This document shows, one piece after another, positions 12,069-22,137 of a stretch of 64,000 bases of DNA. The notes beneath the pieces were generated by a model. It searched no databases and was not told where the DNA came from. It worked only from the letters and a program-made list of their open reading frames with translations. Each line of letters begins with the position of its first letter. Positions within the stretch are counted from its first letter, which is position 1. The translations under genes were made by a program, and so were the position numbers. This DNA is from Lophius americanus. Lineage: Eukaryota > Chordata > Actinopteri > Lophiiformes > Lophiidae. Location of the stretch: the NCBI GenBank assembly GCA_037951165.1, contig JBBDHG010000030.1:2363501-2427500 (forward strand), read 5' to 3'.

Positions 12069-12675
12069 ACAGACAGTTTAGCTTGATTTCTCCTGCTCCC
12101 CTCCTGACTCCTCCTCTTCCTGACCCCTCCTCCTCCTCCTACCTCAGGTCCGGTTCTGCTCTTTGCTGGTGTTGATGGAGGTGGCGTCCAAACTGAAGGA
12201 GAACTTTGTGGTTCTTCTTCCAGAGACAGTCCCCTTCCTGGCAGAACTAATGGAGGGTGAGTACTAGCACCGCTTACAGGAGGGTTTGTAACAATTCTGG
12301 TCCTGATCAGTTAAACTTCTGGACTCTGGATCTGGTCAGTCAGGAAGCCTGTCATTTCAGTTCTTCATTTTGGTTCCTGGTTTTCTGATTTAGAATCGAG
12401 CCCTCTGTGGGTTTGTGGTTCTGGTTTAATCTGTGGGTTTACAGTTCTGGTTTCCACTGACCGTTCTGACTTATTTTTGTTCTCAGTGGATCACCAAATA
12501 AAGATTTTATACCTGGTTATTTCCTTCATGTGTATCCTATCCCTGTTTGATGTCTGTCAGAGACTTAAACCATCAATCTGTTCCAGATGAGAACCAGGAG
12601 GTGGAGCAGCAGGTCCAGAAGGTGGTCCAGGAGATGGAAAAGATCCTGGGAGAACCTCTGCAGAGCTACTTCTAA
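27..12675 (+). CDS. heatr1: HEAT repeat-containing protein 1 (UTP10/BP28), 3' part: 34 exons, 5' end outside window
   Basis: Nucleolar HEAT-repeat scaffold of the small-subunit processome (t-UTP class), needed for rRNA transcription and early 18S pre-rRNA processing (family knowledge). Exons: 27-127, 244-342, 431-513, 671-867, 1554-1675, 1940-2137, 2317-2479, 2551-2699, 2777-2969, 3053-3225, 3633-3782, 3859-4101, 4418-4549, 4721-4824, 4925-5071, 5157-5275, 5359-5480, 5560-5688, 5802-6026, 7379-7508, 7882-8093, 8294-8346, 8444-8567, 9252-9392, 9597-9889, 10130-10280, 10366-10536, 10681-10815, 10895-10999, 11177-11321, 11557-11708, 11801-11959, 12148-12256, 12587-12675. Every junction keeps phase and the joined 1,671 codons contain no stop. 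Recognisable blocks include NVELVVQCIRVSDTPQTHHH, VLHNIMPIFTFMGANLLRLD, AFFLEALDFRAEHS and the terminal GEPLQSYF. The family protein is about 2,140 residues, so about 470 N-terminal residues are missing, because of the window edge and not a lesion. The acceptor at 26/27 has a weak pyrimidine tract; an in-frame TAG at 17-19 argues that intron lies before it. Exon 2 could instead start at 247. Confidence 0.95.
960..1510. repeat. 37-bp minisatellite in a heatr1 intron
   Basis: Tandem units built on ggttctagtgcagcgggtca and ttacatcacgttaaa. Spacing between successive cacgttaaag motifs is 37 bp (1201, 1238, 1275). About 15 diverged copies fill most of the intron 868-1553. Confidence 0.9.
1687..1912. 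repeat. 22-bp minisatellite in a heatr1 intron
   Basis: About ten copies of a 22-bp unit containing ttcctcaggtcagacc, filling intron 1676-1939 up to the true acceptor. The unit itself resembles a splice acceptor followed by a donor-like cag/gtcaga. Confidence 0.92.
6027..7378 (+). other. heatr1 intron with a GC donor (GC-AG intron), 1.35 kb
   Basis: The exon 5802-6026 ends in GAAAAG followed by gcaagg; the next exon starts after gcgtctag at 7379. No GT near the exon end gives a better join, and the join restores the conserved EK/DTTLDGDVDLW sequence in phase. Besides the GC donor, the intron carries a 16-bp tandem repeat (about 6230-6560), a short SINE-tail fragment (about 6570-6690) and decayed gttgacatg-type repeats up to 7350. 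No exon-like sequence was seen in it. Confidence 0.8.
6230..6560. repeat. 16-bp tandem repeat (tcttcatgttcacatg)
   Basis: Near-exact 16-bp copies at about 6440-6530 with more diverged copies on either side, inside the GC-AG intron of heatr1. Sequence around 7200-7370 looks like further decayed copies. Confidence 0.85.
7654..7730 (+). mobile_element. tRNA-like SINE head fragment with ATT tail
   Basis: The sequence tagctcagtgggtatagcgg matches the A-box/D-arm of a tRNA and is followed by ctcttaatcagaggatc, reminiscent of the tRNA-Lys(CTT) anticodon arm. It then runs directly into (ATT)n. No T-arm or acceptor stem follows, so this is a tRNA-derived retroposon fragment and not a tRNA gene. Confidence 0.6.
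8630..8935. repeat. Degenerate ~36-37-bp tandem repeat in a heatr1 intron
   Basis: Repeated motifs of the form gctacgtctgttagccatca and gttagccgaatgc recur about every 36-37 bp through most of intron 8568-9251. Copies are strongly diverged. Confidence 0.75.
9895..10078. repeat. Three-copy ~60-bp repeat with GGGCGG boxes
   Basis: Three imperfect copies of gagtgggcgggtttagttt plus ctgctgctaaaggaggggg in intron 9890-10129 of heatr1. Confidence 0.7.
10681..11321 (+). other. heatr1: BP28CT-type conserved region of heatr1 (three exons)
   Basis: Exons 10681-10815, 10895-10999 and 11177-11321 encode residues about 1375-1502 of the window-coded part. This is the best conserved stretch of the protein, with blocks such as LTAFFLEALDFRAEHSQ, VTFRPLFFKLLDWSKSG and RLKGLFVLFAGNLVKPLSD. 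It corresponds to the BP28CT region that defines the UTP10/HEATR1 family (assigned from memory, domain limits approximate). The linker after the last block is shorter than in the human protein, with a few residues where human has about twenty. Confidence 0.75.
11769..11794. repeat. (GT)13 microsatellite at a splice acceptor
   Basis: Pure GT run ending 6 bp before the acceptor of exon 11801-11959. Confidence 0.97.
11801..11959 (+). CDS. heatr1: heatr1 exon flanked by (GT)n upstream and (CA)n downstream
   Basis: This 159-nt, phase-0 exon encodes LENLHGGEQEYQQRVTQHLV onward to RTRHQDAK, matching the human HEATR1 segment near the C-terminus. Its upstream intron ends in a (GT)13 run at 11769-11794 just before tacgcag, so the normal pyrimidine tract is replaced by GT dinucleotides. 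The downstream intron holds a long (CA)n at 11996-12075. The two tracts are complementary in RNA. Confidence 0.92.
11996..12075. repeat. (CA)n microsatellite
   Basis: About 35 CA units with a few interruptions, starting 37 bp downstream of exon 11801-11959. Confidence 0.97.
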
Positions 12676-12810
12676 CAAACACTCATCTGTTGTTCTTTAC
12701 TCCTGTTTTTTATTCCTGTTGTTTATTCTGATGGATCTGTTCTTTACTTCTGTTGTTTATTCTGATGGATCTGTTGTTGATACAGAATAAAAATGATCAA
12801 AAGTAATAAG
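12676..12810 (+). terminator. heatr1 3' UTR and polyadenylation signal
   Basis: The stop codon TAA is at 12673-12675. AATAAA lies at 12786-12791, about 110 bp downstream, which suggests a very short 3' UTR. The UTR itself contains a small internal duplication around ttattctgatggatctgtt. Confidence 0.75.
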
Positions 12811-13020
12811 TCCACTTCAGATATTTGGGTTTATTTGAATTAAAAGTAAAGATACTTAATTATACACCTAAAAGTATTTCTACTTACTTCTCTCTGCTGG
12901 GTTCTGGTTCTCTTCACTCTCCATGTTTCCTGATTCTATAACTACAGCAGTCAGCTTGGGACAGATTTACTAGCACAAATTTGGGGGCATTTAAGTGTGA
13001 AAATGTTTACTGTCTATCTT
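12811..13020. other. Intergenic spacer after heatr1
   Basis: Unique-looking AT-rich sequence between the heatr1 polyadenylation signal and the first minisatellite. No ORF, RNA gene or element was recognised. Confidence 0.5.
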
Positions 13021-13655
13021 CAAATTCTAGCCAGACTGGGAAGAGTCTTTAGCTCACGTTAGCTACAATGGCGGACATTAACTCACATTAGCTGCGATGT
13101 ACTATATTAGCTCACATTTGGTTTGATGGCCGACAGTAGGTCATGTTAACGATGTAGGCTGACATTAGCTCACGTTAGCTATGATGGCTGGCACTTGTTC
13201 ACATTGATTATGATGGTAGATATTAGCTTTGATGCTTACTTTAGCTCACACTAGCTGTGATAGCTGACAGAAGCTCACGTTAGCTTTGATGGCTAGCACT
13301 TGTTCACATTGATTATGATGGTAGACATTAGCTTGGATGCTTACTTTGGCTCACATTAGCTGTGATAGCTGACAGAAGCTCACGTTAGCTTTGATGGCTA
13401 GCACTTGTTCACATTGATTATGATGGTAGACATTAGCTTTGATGCTTACTTTGGCTCACATTAGCTGTGATAGCTGACAGAATCTCACGTTAGCTTTGAT
13501 GGCTGGCACTTGTTCACATTGATTATGATGGTAGACATTAGCTTTGATGCTTACTTTGGCTCACATTAGCTGTGATAGCTGACAGAAGCTCACGTTAGCT
13601 TTGATGGCTAGCACTTGTTCACATAGATTATGATAGCGGACATTTGCTGTGATGC
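13021..13655. repeat. 105-bp minisatellite downstream of heatr1
   Basis: The motif gctgacag recurs at 13263, 13368, 13473 and 13578, giving an exact 105-bp period with very little divergence. Each unit contains short internal echoes of ttagct, tgatgg and cacatt. More diverged sequence of the same type extends left to about 13021. Confidence 0.92.
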
Positions 13656-14489
13656 TGACATAAAATTTACTTGGTGAAGTAGTAGAACTTTCTTTATTTT
13701 CTTTTATAAGTCTGCCTACGCGTACATTTATTGTTTGTACCAAGATTAGTACAAACCATTTCATTAGGGAGTACATGCTGTTTGATCTGGCAGTAGATCA
13801 TTATTTTTATGCGAGTGTGTGTATGCGACCTCAACCAGCCATCTTTCAATAAACGTTTCAATTTTGAAATTAATACCTATTTTCTCATGATGTTGATGAT
13901 GTTGGCTGCAAACACTGGCCACTAGTGGCCGCAAACAACACTGAAGATCGGGTCACAGTAGACGCCGGTGTGCTGGGCCAGAATCATGCAGTAAGACCCC
14001 CACTAGTGGCAAGGGGCCACTTCAAAGTCCCAACGGAAGCCAGATAGCTCAGCCCTGAGGCCGACCCGCAGGACCGCCTCAGGACAACCAGGCCAAGGAG
14101 GGCTACCTGAGGCCCAAAAAATGTTATAGAAAAAGTGTTAGTCTAAGTCTGTGGCAGCAGAACCAAGAGCTGGTCCAGGACCAGCCTGAGCCAGAACCTA
14201 ACTATAAGCTTTGTTTAAAAAGATAATGCAGTCATGTGATGTCACTACAGGGAGAGAGAGAGAGGGAGACCGAGGAAGAGAGGGAATGCAGCGAAAGGAG
14301 GGTGATAGGAGGGGAGATTCAGTAGGAATTTGTCTTCTCCAAAATGTATTTTTAGTTCCAGTGGTCCATTAACTCAGAGAAAAACAGAAACCAAAGGAGG
14401 AAAATAACAAATTCCCTAATTTAATTCCAAAACAACTTTTGGCCTGCTTAAGGCAAAAAGTCTCCACCGCTTTTATAGCACGATCGATT

Positions 14490-14765
14490 TCACACTTATT
14501 TATTTATTATTTATTTCACTTTTATTTATTTTTTAGGGGGGTCGCTGCAGCGGATCGTCTCGTCCACGTATTTATTTGGCGTCGTTTTTTGTTTTCTTTA
14601 AGTCGGATGCCCCTCCTGACACAACCTTCCCCTTTAATTCGAGCTTGGGGGCGACACTAGATGTGGCTGGGTGGGCTTGAAGCACAAGGACCTTCATCAG
14701 GGTCCACCCTGGATTGTCTTTTGAGCAGGATTCAAACCCCAGTCAACCTGTGATTAAATTAAACA
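14490..14765 (-). mobile_element. tRNA-derived SINE, reverse orientation
   Basis: Read on the minus strand there is a pol III B-box-like GGTTTGAATCC (+ strand 14728-14738). After it come a body and the fish retroposon tail with gttgtgtcaggaggggcatc and a gatccgctgcagcgacc-type end near 14540. The tail resembles those at 6570-6690, 18290-18440 and 52900-52960. Confidence 0.65.
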
Positions 14766-15900
14766 GTACCAAAATCAAAATGGGCAGGTAAGTTCACACG
14801 CTCTTGTAAATACTAGAAGTTTAATATGATAAACATTCCCAAATATGACTGTGAAATATTCATAATGTTTTAACAAAGGGTAATTTAATGATTCTAACAC
14901 AATTATCTAAACCCTGCACTTATTCGGAAAACAACAAATAAAGTTAATAATGATCCTTAAATGCACAGAACCCAAAGCTGCAGTAAACAAGGTGTATTAT
15001 ACTTCTTGAGAGTTGATAATAATTAGCTGTAATTAGCCGGATGAGTAGAATCTTTGTTTGGTTTCAAAAGGAGGGAGGTATTAAGGAGGAAACCGAGAAT
15101 GCAGCTATTATTCTGCTGAATAATGTTGAGGAGGGGAATTTTCTAACCCATAAAGGAACAATTCAGTTTATTACAAACGCGCGTCTCCACGAGTATGAAT
15201 GGTTCCATCCCGAAAAGGTATGAGAAGAACCTCCTAACTGAACCCATGGGACAAATGAGACGTAGTGGTGGGGAAGTGGAAATAATCAACTGCGAAAGCT
15301 ACGATTGAAACCGTGCGACCCGACCCGAGAGAAGGCAGTTTAATCGCCTAGAGCCGAAGAAGGCAGGCAGTTTGGACTTATGAAGTGATCCCAACGGAAC
15401 CTTCACGGAACCTTCAGAAACACAGGGGTTCTGTAGTGTGGCAAGAAAATATTAAACCGTATCTCTACATGCATCTCGGGCGCTTAGGGAGAGATACACC
15501 ACTAGGTCCCTTGGAACCCGCATCTCCCATTGAGTGGCAGAGACGACGTCCGTGGAACTAATATTATATTGACTGTATAATGTTGTTGTTTATATTTATA
15601 TTTGATATTTATGAGGCAGTTAGAGGAGAAATACGTTGGTATGGTGATTTCAAAGTCTGCTGGTTAAGTTTAAACTTCTCCAATTTCCTCTTTTTCAATT
15701 ACTTCATGTTTCATCATATCACGTTTATCTGCAGATTTTCCTCCTCCCGACAAAATATGGGTCCTAATCATGGATGTTCTGTCTGGGTTCCTCTGACAGT
15801 TCCTAAAGATAAATCAGTACTTTCTGGCTCTAGTCAAAACTTGTGACTGGAATGTGACATTTCTTCCACTCAGCTGTGACATTTGTCTCCAGACTTGTAA
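14766..15900. other. Intergenic sequence, no recognised gene
   Basis: A 60-codon ORF at 15041-15223 has no recognised domain and no splice or promoter context. The rest is unique-looking sequence. A (GAT)n microsatellite begins at 15925. Confidence 0.4.
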
Positions 15901-15924
15901 TTTAATCTCCCTCCTGTCCCGACG

Positions 15925-15929
15925 ATGAC

Positions 15930-15976
<47 letters not shown>

Positions 15977-15980
15977 CGAT
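15925..15980. repeat. (GAT)n microsatellite
   Basis: GATGACGATGATGAT run with few interruptions in the intergenic region. Confidence 0.95.
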
Positions 15981-16284
15981 TAGCTCCGGCAGCGAGCTCC
16001 CAGTCGGCCGACCTTTAAAACCAGCTTCATTAAAGTTCAAACGGAGTTTCTGATGAAGTCATGCAGCAAACATCAGCTCACAGTCGCTCCCTGTTTGCTC
16101 CCATTAGACATTCCTCTCTGTCGCCTCTAGATGGAGATGATCCTGCAGCCTCAGCCCCGTGAAAAAGACCCTCAGACCCTCCTGATTCCCTCTGTTTCTG
16201 TCTGATCTTCAAACTAAATTCAACATAAAACAACAAGAGGAAACATAAAATACAAGTTTTACATGATAGCTTCACTCAATAAGG

Positions 16285-17115
16285 CTGAAAGGTTAAATCA
16301 CCAGTAAGAAGTTCTTCCGCCTTCAGCAGCAACACCTCCTACGACATCTGGAGATCAGTCTCTGACGTCTCTGGGGAGGAACATTGGCCCACTCTTCCTT
16401 ACAGCCGTCACACTGGAGGCTTTGTGAGCAGGAACGGATCTTTTTAGGTTCCTCCACAGCTTCTCAGGGGGGTTAAGGTTCAGAGTCTGACCTTGAGCTG
16501 GAGATCATCTCGCTGCAAGAGCTTCAACTTTCAGACCGATGACCTGACATTCCCCCTCAGAATCTTCTGCTAGAGATCAGGGTTCACGTTTCCCTCAATG
16601 ACATCGTGTCGTCCTGGTCCTGAAGCATCGGATCGTCTCCACAACATTCCTCGGGCACCTCCATGTTTGACCGGGGGTCTGATGTTCTTCTAGTGGAATG
16701 CTGTGTTTGGTTTACACCCTTCGTCTTCAAACAGTTCAATTTTACATTCTTAAGTCAAGAGAAGATTCTCCCAGAAGTTCTGAGTGTCATCAAGGTGTAA
16801 ATTCCGACCTCGCCACTCTGCCAGGATGCTATTGTTGTCCAGTGTCTTATGACCTTTGACCTTTATGGAGGTGAGACAGTCCCACAGATCCTTTTTAGGT
16901 TCATTTGTATCTGTTATGACTTCCTGAATGATCTTTCATTGTGCTCTTGGATAGTTTGTGGCAGGTGGTCCGCTTCTGTGAAGGTTCTCTATTGGTCCAG
17001 GTCTTCTTCATGGGTAGTTCATGTGTCTCACAGTGGATCTGCGGCATCCCAGAACCATAGAAAAGAGCTTTAGAACCCTTCCCAGACTGATCTCTTTGCA
17101 CCTTTACCCTGAAAA
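16285..17115 (-). pseudogene. Decayed Tc1-like DNA transposon (transposase remnant)
   Basis: On the minus strand, fragments match a Tc1-type DDE transposase in the right order. Near 17090 an RDQSGKGSKAL segment resembles the N-terminal DNA-binding part. Near 16460 NLNPPEKLWRNLKRS resembles the C-terminal SPDLNPIEHLWRNLK motif that carries a catalytic acidic residue. Frames are broken by many stops and indels, so it is inactive. Terminal inverted repeats were not clearly found. Confidence 0.7.
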
Positions 17116-18289
17116 ATGGACATTTAGGAGACATTTCTTGTGGATTTGAAAGATTGAATTTCTTTTTAGATTTAAAGATGGCCGAGGTGAGACCCTTCTG
17201 AACAGGAAGGGTTTGCACCTCATTAGCGGATGTGTTTGTTTCAGTCGACAGCGGGAGGAGAGGGAGGAAATGGAACACGCACCGGCAGGAAGCAGTCTAA
17301 AGGTTCCGCTCAGGTTTGGCGCTCTGGTGAGGATTTCAGCACCATTAGTCTCTTTAAATCCATTTGGGGTCTTCTGGAGACTCGGATTAGGTCATATTAG
17401 TGAATGGAGTCATTAAAAAAAAGAACATCGTCAGCTTTTCAGCAGAAAGCTGCAAAAGTGTTTCTTTTCCAGACTTAAGAACTCCAGCAGACATTGAATG
17501 AACATCTCCTTTGAAGAAGAGCAGCTGGTCTTCTTCTGTCTCGTTTTCAACAAAGCAGTGGCGGGGCGGAAGGGGTTGCAGAAATAAGCTGAGTAAGCTA
17601 ACATTCGCCAGCCAGTAAAGCTACAGAAAGTTTGAGGAATGAAAGGGTCCGTGTTTCTCACGGAAACACTTGGGGGGGGGGACCGTAGCGCCGAAGAGGC
17701 GTGGGATGACATCAGCAGATCTTACTCAGTCGTTCGTCATGTGGAGGAGGGAGGAGGCAGCTGAGCGCTAAACCAGCCCACATCGGAACACCTGGGACGC
17801 TCTCCTTCTGCAGGTCTCATAAAGTGGGCTGATATTTTTAGCATCGGCCCATTTCAGCAGGAGATGTGACGCCAGCGGCACCAGAGCGATCCGACGCTAA
17901 CAAGACTATTACCTCAGCGAGATGTTCCTCTCTGGAGGCCTGAGATTAGGAACCTTCACATCTGAGGATGGGAAGGTTCCTCAGCACCTCAATTTAGCAG
18001 ACACAGACGTATTATTAACCGGGACTGCTGGTCCACCGCTTAAAGGTTCACTCTGTAAAATTAGAGGGAATTTTTCTTGTTTTTAAGGTTCATTTGGCAA
18101 AGAAACGTTTCGCCTCTACGTAAAAAAATAAACTCTCTGGATTAACATAAAATCATCATTTTTTTGTATTTCCACATGATTAAATGGGTTTTAGTATTAA
18201 TCTAACAATTACGGTTGGTTTAACTTAATGTACCTGGGTTGGGTCAATATAACTGATTGAACTTTAAAGTTACATTTTTTAAATCTTCC

Positions 18290-18440
18290 ACACAGACAGA
18301 TAGAGATCAAGTGCCAAGTAGAAACCGGGTTGTCTCAGGATCCGGCTTAAAACTTAGGCCAAATCAATATGTGGATCGAGCTGATCCGCTGTGGCGCCCC
18401 CTAAAGGGAAGAGCTGAAAGAAGAGGAAGGATTAGGATAT
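18290..18440 (+). mobile_element. SINE/LINE 3' tail fragment
   Basis: Contains ggatccggcttaaaactta, aaatcaatatgtggatc and gatccgctgtggcgccccc followed by aaagggaagagctgaaagaag. This is the 3' end typical of a fish LINE and the SINEs that copied it. It ends in a purine-rich tail. Confidence 0.65.
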
Positions 18441-18760
18441 AATTGTGTTTGTTTTGTTTTGGCCCTGTAGGAAACTTGTTACCGATATTTTAATCCGCAT
18501 CCTGTGTGTTGTTCCGGTTGAGGTCTGGCGAGTTGGTTCTCTGCCATCCTCGCGTGGCTGGAGGATTTAGAAACATCTGCTGGACTGGAGTTGATTCAAT
18601 GGAGGCAGATTTGAGATTGACCGATTTGTCAATGGCTCCTCCGCAGGAAAGAAGGACGGCGTTAATTGAGAGAGGCTTAGTTTCCTCACAGGAAATCAGG
18701 ATTAGAACTGTGGGTCTTCATTGAGTCTTTTATGTTAAGGATTGATCCGAATGGTTCCAG

Positions 18761-18794
<34 letters not shown>

Positions 18795-19029
18795 CTTTAC
18801 TTTATTCATCACATGTTACACAGTACATGCATAGAGTAGAAACAACTGTTTGGACTTTGTAGACGTGATGGAATGTGATGGAAAGACAGAAATCAGCTTC
18901 TGGCGCTGTTCCTGAAGAATCTAAGCCCACTCCCAGTCGACAAACTCCTGAAGTTTACCCAGCCAGCACCAGAACCACCTTCTTCAAATCCCCCAGTGAT
19001 TTTCTCTGGGATACAAGTCATGTGATACA

Positions 19030-19999
19030 AGTCATGAGTCACCTCTTTGAGACCTTTCAGTGTGGTTGTAGCTCCGCCCACAGCACAGAAACAGCTCTGC
19101 TTAGAGTCACAAATGACCTACGGATGGCAGCAGATGCTGGTTCAACTTCCCTCCTGAATCTCCTTGATTTGTCAGCTGCCTTCGACACAGTTGACCATGG
19201 AATACTCCTACACCGCCTACATCACACCACTGGACTCACTGACACCGCCCTAAACTGGTTTCAATCCTACTTCACTGGCAGAACAGAATACGTTTCCCTT
19301 GGAAGTTCAAAGTCCCGGACACACACCGTCACCTGTGGGGTCCCCCAGGGATCAGTCCTTGGCCCCATTCTCTTCATACTGTACATGCTCCACCTTGGCC
19401 GTGTCATCAGTCAATATGGACTCTCATTCCATTGTTACGCTGATGACACGCAAATCTACATAAAAACTGACACATGTTCCTCCGCAGCCTCTCCATCCTC
19501 ATCGTCATCATCATCTCCCCTGTCAACTCTCCGCGCTTCTCTTGAGGAGATAAAGGTGATTATAAAATCTCTCTCCTCACTCACCAGTGTATCCATGGTA
19601 ACGCACCCCCCTACCTGAAAGAACTACTCACCCCACTGACCTCAACACGATCCCTCCGTTCTACCCATTCATACCGCCTCCTCCTTCCCCGGACTAAGCT
19701 CAGCACCATGGGTGATCGGGCCTTCTGTTCTGCTGCCCCTCGTCTGTGGAATGCCCTCTCTGACCATCTCAGGGCTCCACAGACGACTGACATTTAAAAA
19801 AAGGACTTAAAACTTTCCTTTTTAGCAGAACCTATAACCTTAATTAACATTGCTGCTTTTTGGTCATGTTTTTATATAGTTATTATTTTATTTTTTATTG
19901 ATGCTTTTATCTGCTTTTACTTTGTAGCACTTTGAGATTTGATCCAAATGTAAAGTGAATTATAAATAAAATATATTACTATTATTATCATTATCTGAC
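19030..19999 (+). pseudogene. 5'-truncated LINE-2-clade retrotransposon, copy 1 (reverse transcriptase remnant)
   Basis: An open frame (to the stop at 19616-19618) encodes RT blocks in order: SAHSTETALLRVTNDL, DLSAAFDTVDHGIL, TCGVPQGSVLGPILFILYM and FHCYADDTQIY, including the catalytic YADD. These match the L2 clade by memory. Relative to copy 2 it lacks about 270 bp just after SLEEIKV. This shifts the frame before the C-terminal part, which continues as recognisable but out-of-frame sequence to about 19790. The 3' UTR ends in a tttgtagcactttgagattt-type sequence and an ATTATT tail. Sequence upstream of about 19030 in the same frame is probably fortuitous. Confidence 0.85.
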
Positions 20000-21416
20000 T
20001 GAAGGTCGCTGTAGAATGTTACTGGACTTCTTCTTGAACTTAGATGCTAGTCCTGTTAGCTTCTGTATCTTTGATAGCAGACATTAGCTAACTAGTTAAG
20101 GCAGGCTGATGAAAGGCTACATATAACTTTAGCAGTGATAGCTAACTCTAACTGAATTAACGTATGAAAGCTGATATAAGCTAACTTCATATTTACTTTA
20201 TGCTATGATAGCTGAAATATGCTATCTTAAACAATTATAAAATCTGCAAATTCTTTGTAAGGTAGCTGAAGTCAGTTACCATTAGCTATGATAGCTAACA
20301 TAAGCTAACTACAGTGATTATCTGGATGGCCACCAAAATCTAAGTGTTTGTTCCAGAGGAATAAAAGAATTCTTCCAAATGTGTTTGGGGTTTTTTTTTT
20401 AATACGGCAAACAAATCTGGAGTTTCACCCCTGAATAGGATTCCAGCTGCTACTGCACCGCTGAGGATTGTGGGAAATGTAGTGCCAGTGGATCGGACCA
20501 GAAAGGGGTAAGAAGAATTCATTCAGGCTCAATTTCCATATTCTCCAAATGTTCTCCCTGTATGCCTGAGGAGGGGTCAATAAATCTCCTCCAACATCTC
20601 ACCATCATTCTCTGACTGACAGGATAATAGAAATAATGATGTAGCGCCTGCTGTTCCATAAATCTTCATGCATGAACACAGATCTTATCCCTCAGCGTTT
20701 CCTCGACCTGCTCACTCTCATCTGCAGCTGCTGCCAAACTTGGGTTTGGCTTTTTTTCACCCTAAAGATTACAAATTTCATTTCTGGCTGTAGGAAACAC
20801 CCACGCGTTCGCTGAATCGGCTCAACTTTTTCAAGAACGCCCCCACAGATGTTTTTGTTTCTGCTCGCTGGACTCCAGATTTGCATAAAGTCACTCTTGA
20901 TGTATGGAAAGAACTTCTTCTCGCTTCAAGCCCATGGTGTCACATGATGCCGAAACACAGCTGGAAGGTATTTCTCGTCCTCGTCCGATTAATCAACACT
21001 GCTGTGAAAAAGTATTAGACCCCCCCCACCCTCCGATTTATTCTATTTCTGTCGCTCTGACTTCTACCACTACCTCTCAGTCAGGTTTAGCTCCAGACTT
21101 GGACTAGGAGACAATCTGAGATGGACTTGTTCTTCTGCTCCACGAGCTTCAACATGAGTTGTTAGATAAAATTCATCATCTTTTAAAAAGATTAGCCTTC
21201 AGAAATGACATCGGGGAACTCATCCGAGCAAAAACAGCGGACTGATGCTGCCGGTTTTCCTGCCAGGCCAGTAGTTGGCGACATCACCAAGCTTCAAACT
21301 CGGCTATGTTTGTTCTCTCCGTACGTGGTTATCAGGCTGAAATCCCAGCAGCCATGAGGAGGTGAGGCTGTGGCGTCACCATTTTCACCGGAATTACGTT
21401 TTACCAGTTTATATAG
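20000..21416. other. Intergenic sequence between the two L2 copies
   Basis: Holds a short degenerate run of gctatgatagctaac-type repeats (about 20040-20310). The rest is unique-looking sequence without a recognisable gene. Confidence 0.45.
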
Positions 21417-22137
21417 TAATAATAATAATAGATTTTATTCATAACGCACTTCACATTTGGATCAAATCTCAAAGTGCTACAAAGGTAAAAGCAAATAAAA
21501 GCATCAATAAAAATTTTTTTTGTAATAATATAAAAATATTAGCAATATTAGGTCAGTGGGGTGAGTAGTTCTTTCAGGTAGGGGGGGGGGTGCGTTAACA
21601 TGGATGCACTGGTGAATGAGGAGAGAGATCTTATAATCAATCCTGGTGGAGATGGGAAGCCAATGAAGAACAGAATTTGGAAATATATCTGAGATGGTGA
21701 AAGGAGATCTTGCAGATGTGTTTGATGTGGGATTCAAAAGTGAGTTGAGGGTCAAATCTTACACCGAGGTTGGTGACTGATGAAGAGAGGGGAATGTCGT
21801 GACCAGAGAAGGTAATACTGGTTCTGGAGGAAGACTGGGTCTGATGTGGGCCAATTAAAATAGCTTCGGTTTTGGAGCTGTTCAACTGGAGAAAGTTGTT
21901 TTTCATCCACACCTTTATCTCCTCCAGACAAGCGCGGAGAGTCGACAGGGGAGATGATGATGACGATGAGGATGGAGAGGCTGAGGAGGAACATGTGTCA
22001 GTTTTTATGTAGATTTGCGTTTCATCAGCGTAACAATGGAATGAGAGTCCATATCGACTGATGACATGGCCAAGGGGGAGCATGAACTGTATGAAGAGAA
22101 TGGGGCCAAAGACTGATCCTTGGGGGACCCCACAGGT
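21417..22137 (-). pseudogene. 5'-truncated LINE-2-clade retrotransposon, copy 2
   Basis: Same family as the copy at 19030-19999, in opposite orientation. Reading the minus strand gives GVPQGSVFGP-like sequence at the truncation point, then LPLGHVISRYGLSFHCYADE, the LEEIKVWMKNNFLQLNSSK block and the C-terminal part. The 3' tail (tttgtagcactttgagattt-type) lies at 21417-21500 and ends in (AAT)n. It keeps the segment deleted in copy 1. The RT motif reads YADE instead of YADD, which would inactivate the enzyme. Confidence 0.85.

Noticed and set aside
15041..15223. Small 60-codon intergenic ORF as a possible gene
   Set aside because: No recognised domain, promoter, splice site or polyadenylation context; length is within chance expectation.
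18875..19030. N-terminal part of the 247-codon frame as part of the L2 protein
   Set aside because: The residues before SHLFETFQ do not resemble the L2 RT; the element appears to begin near 19030 and the upstream frame is fortuitous.
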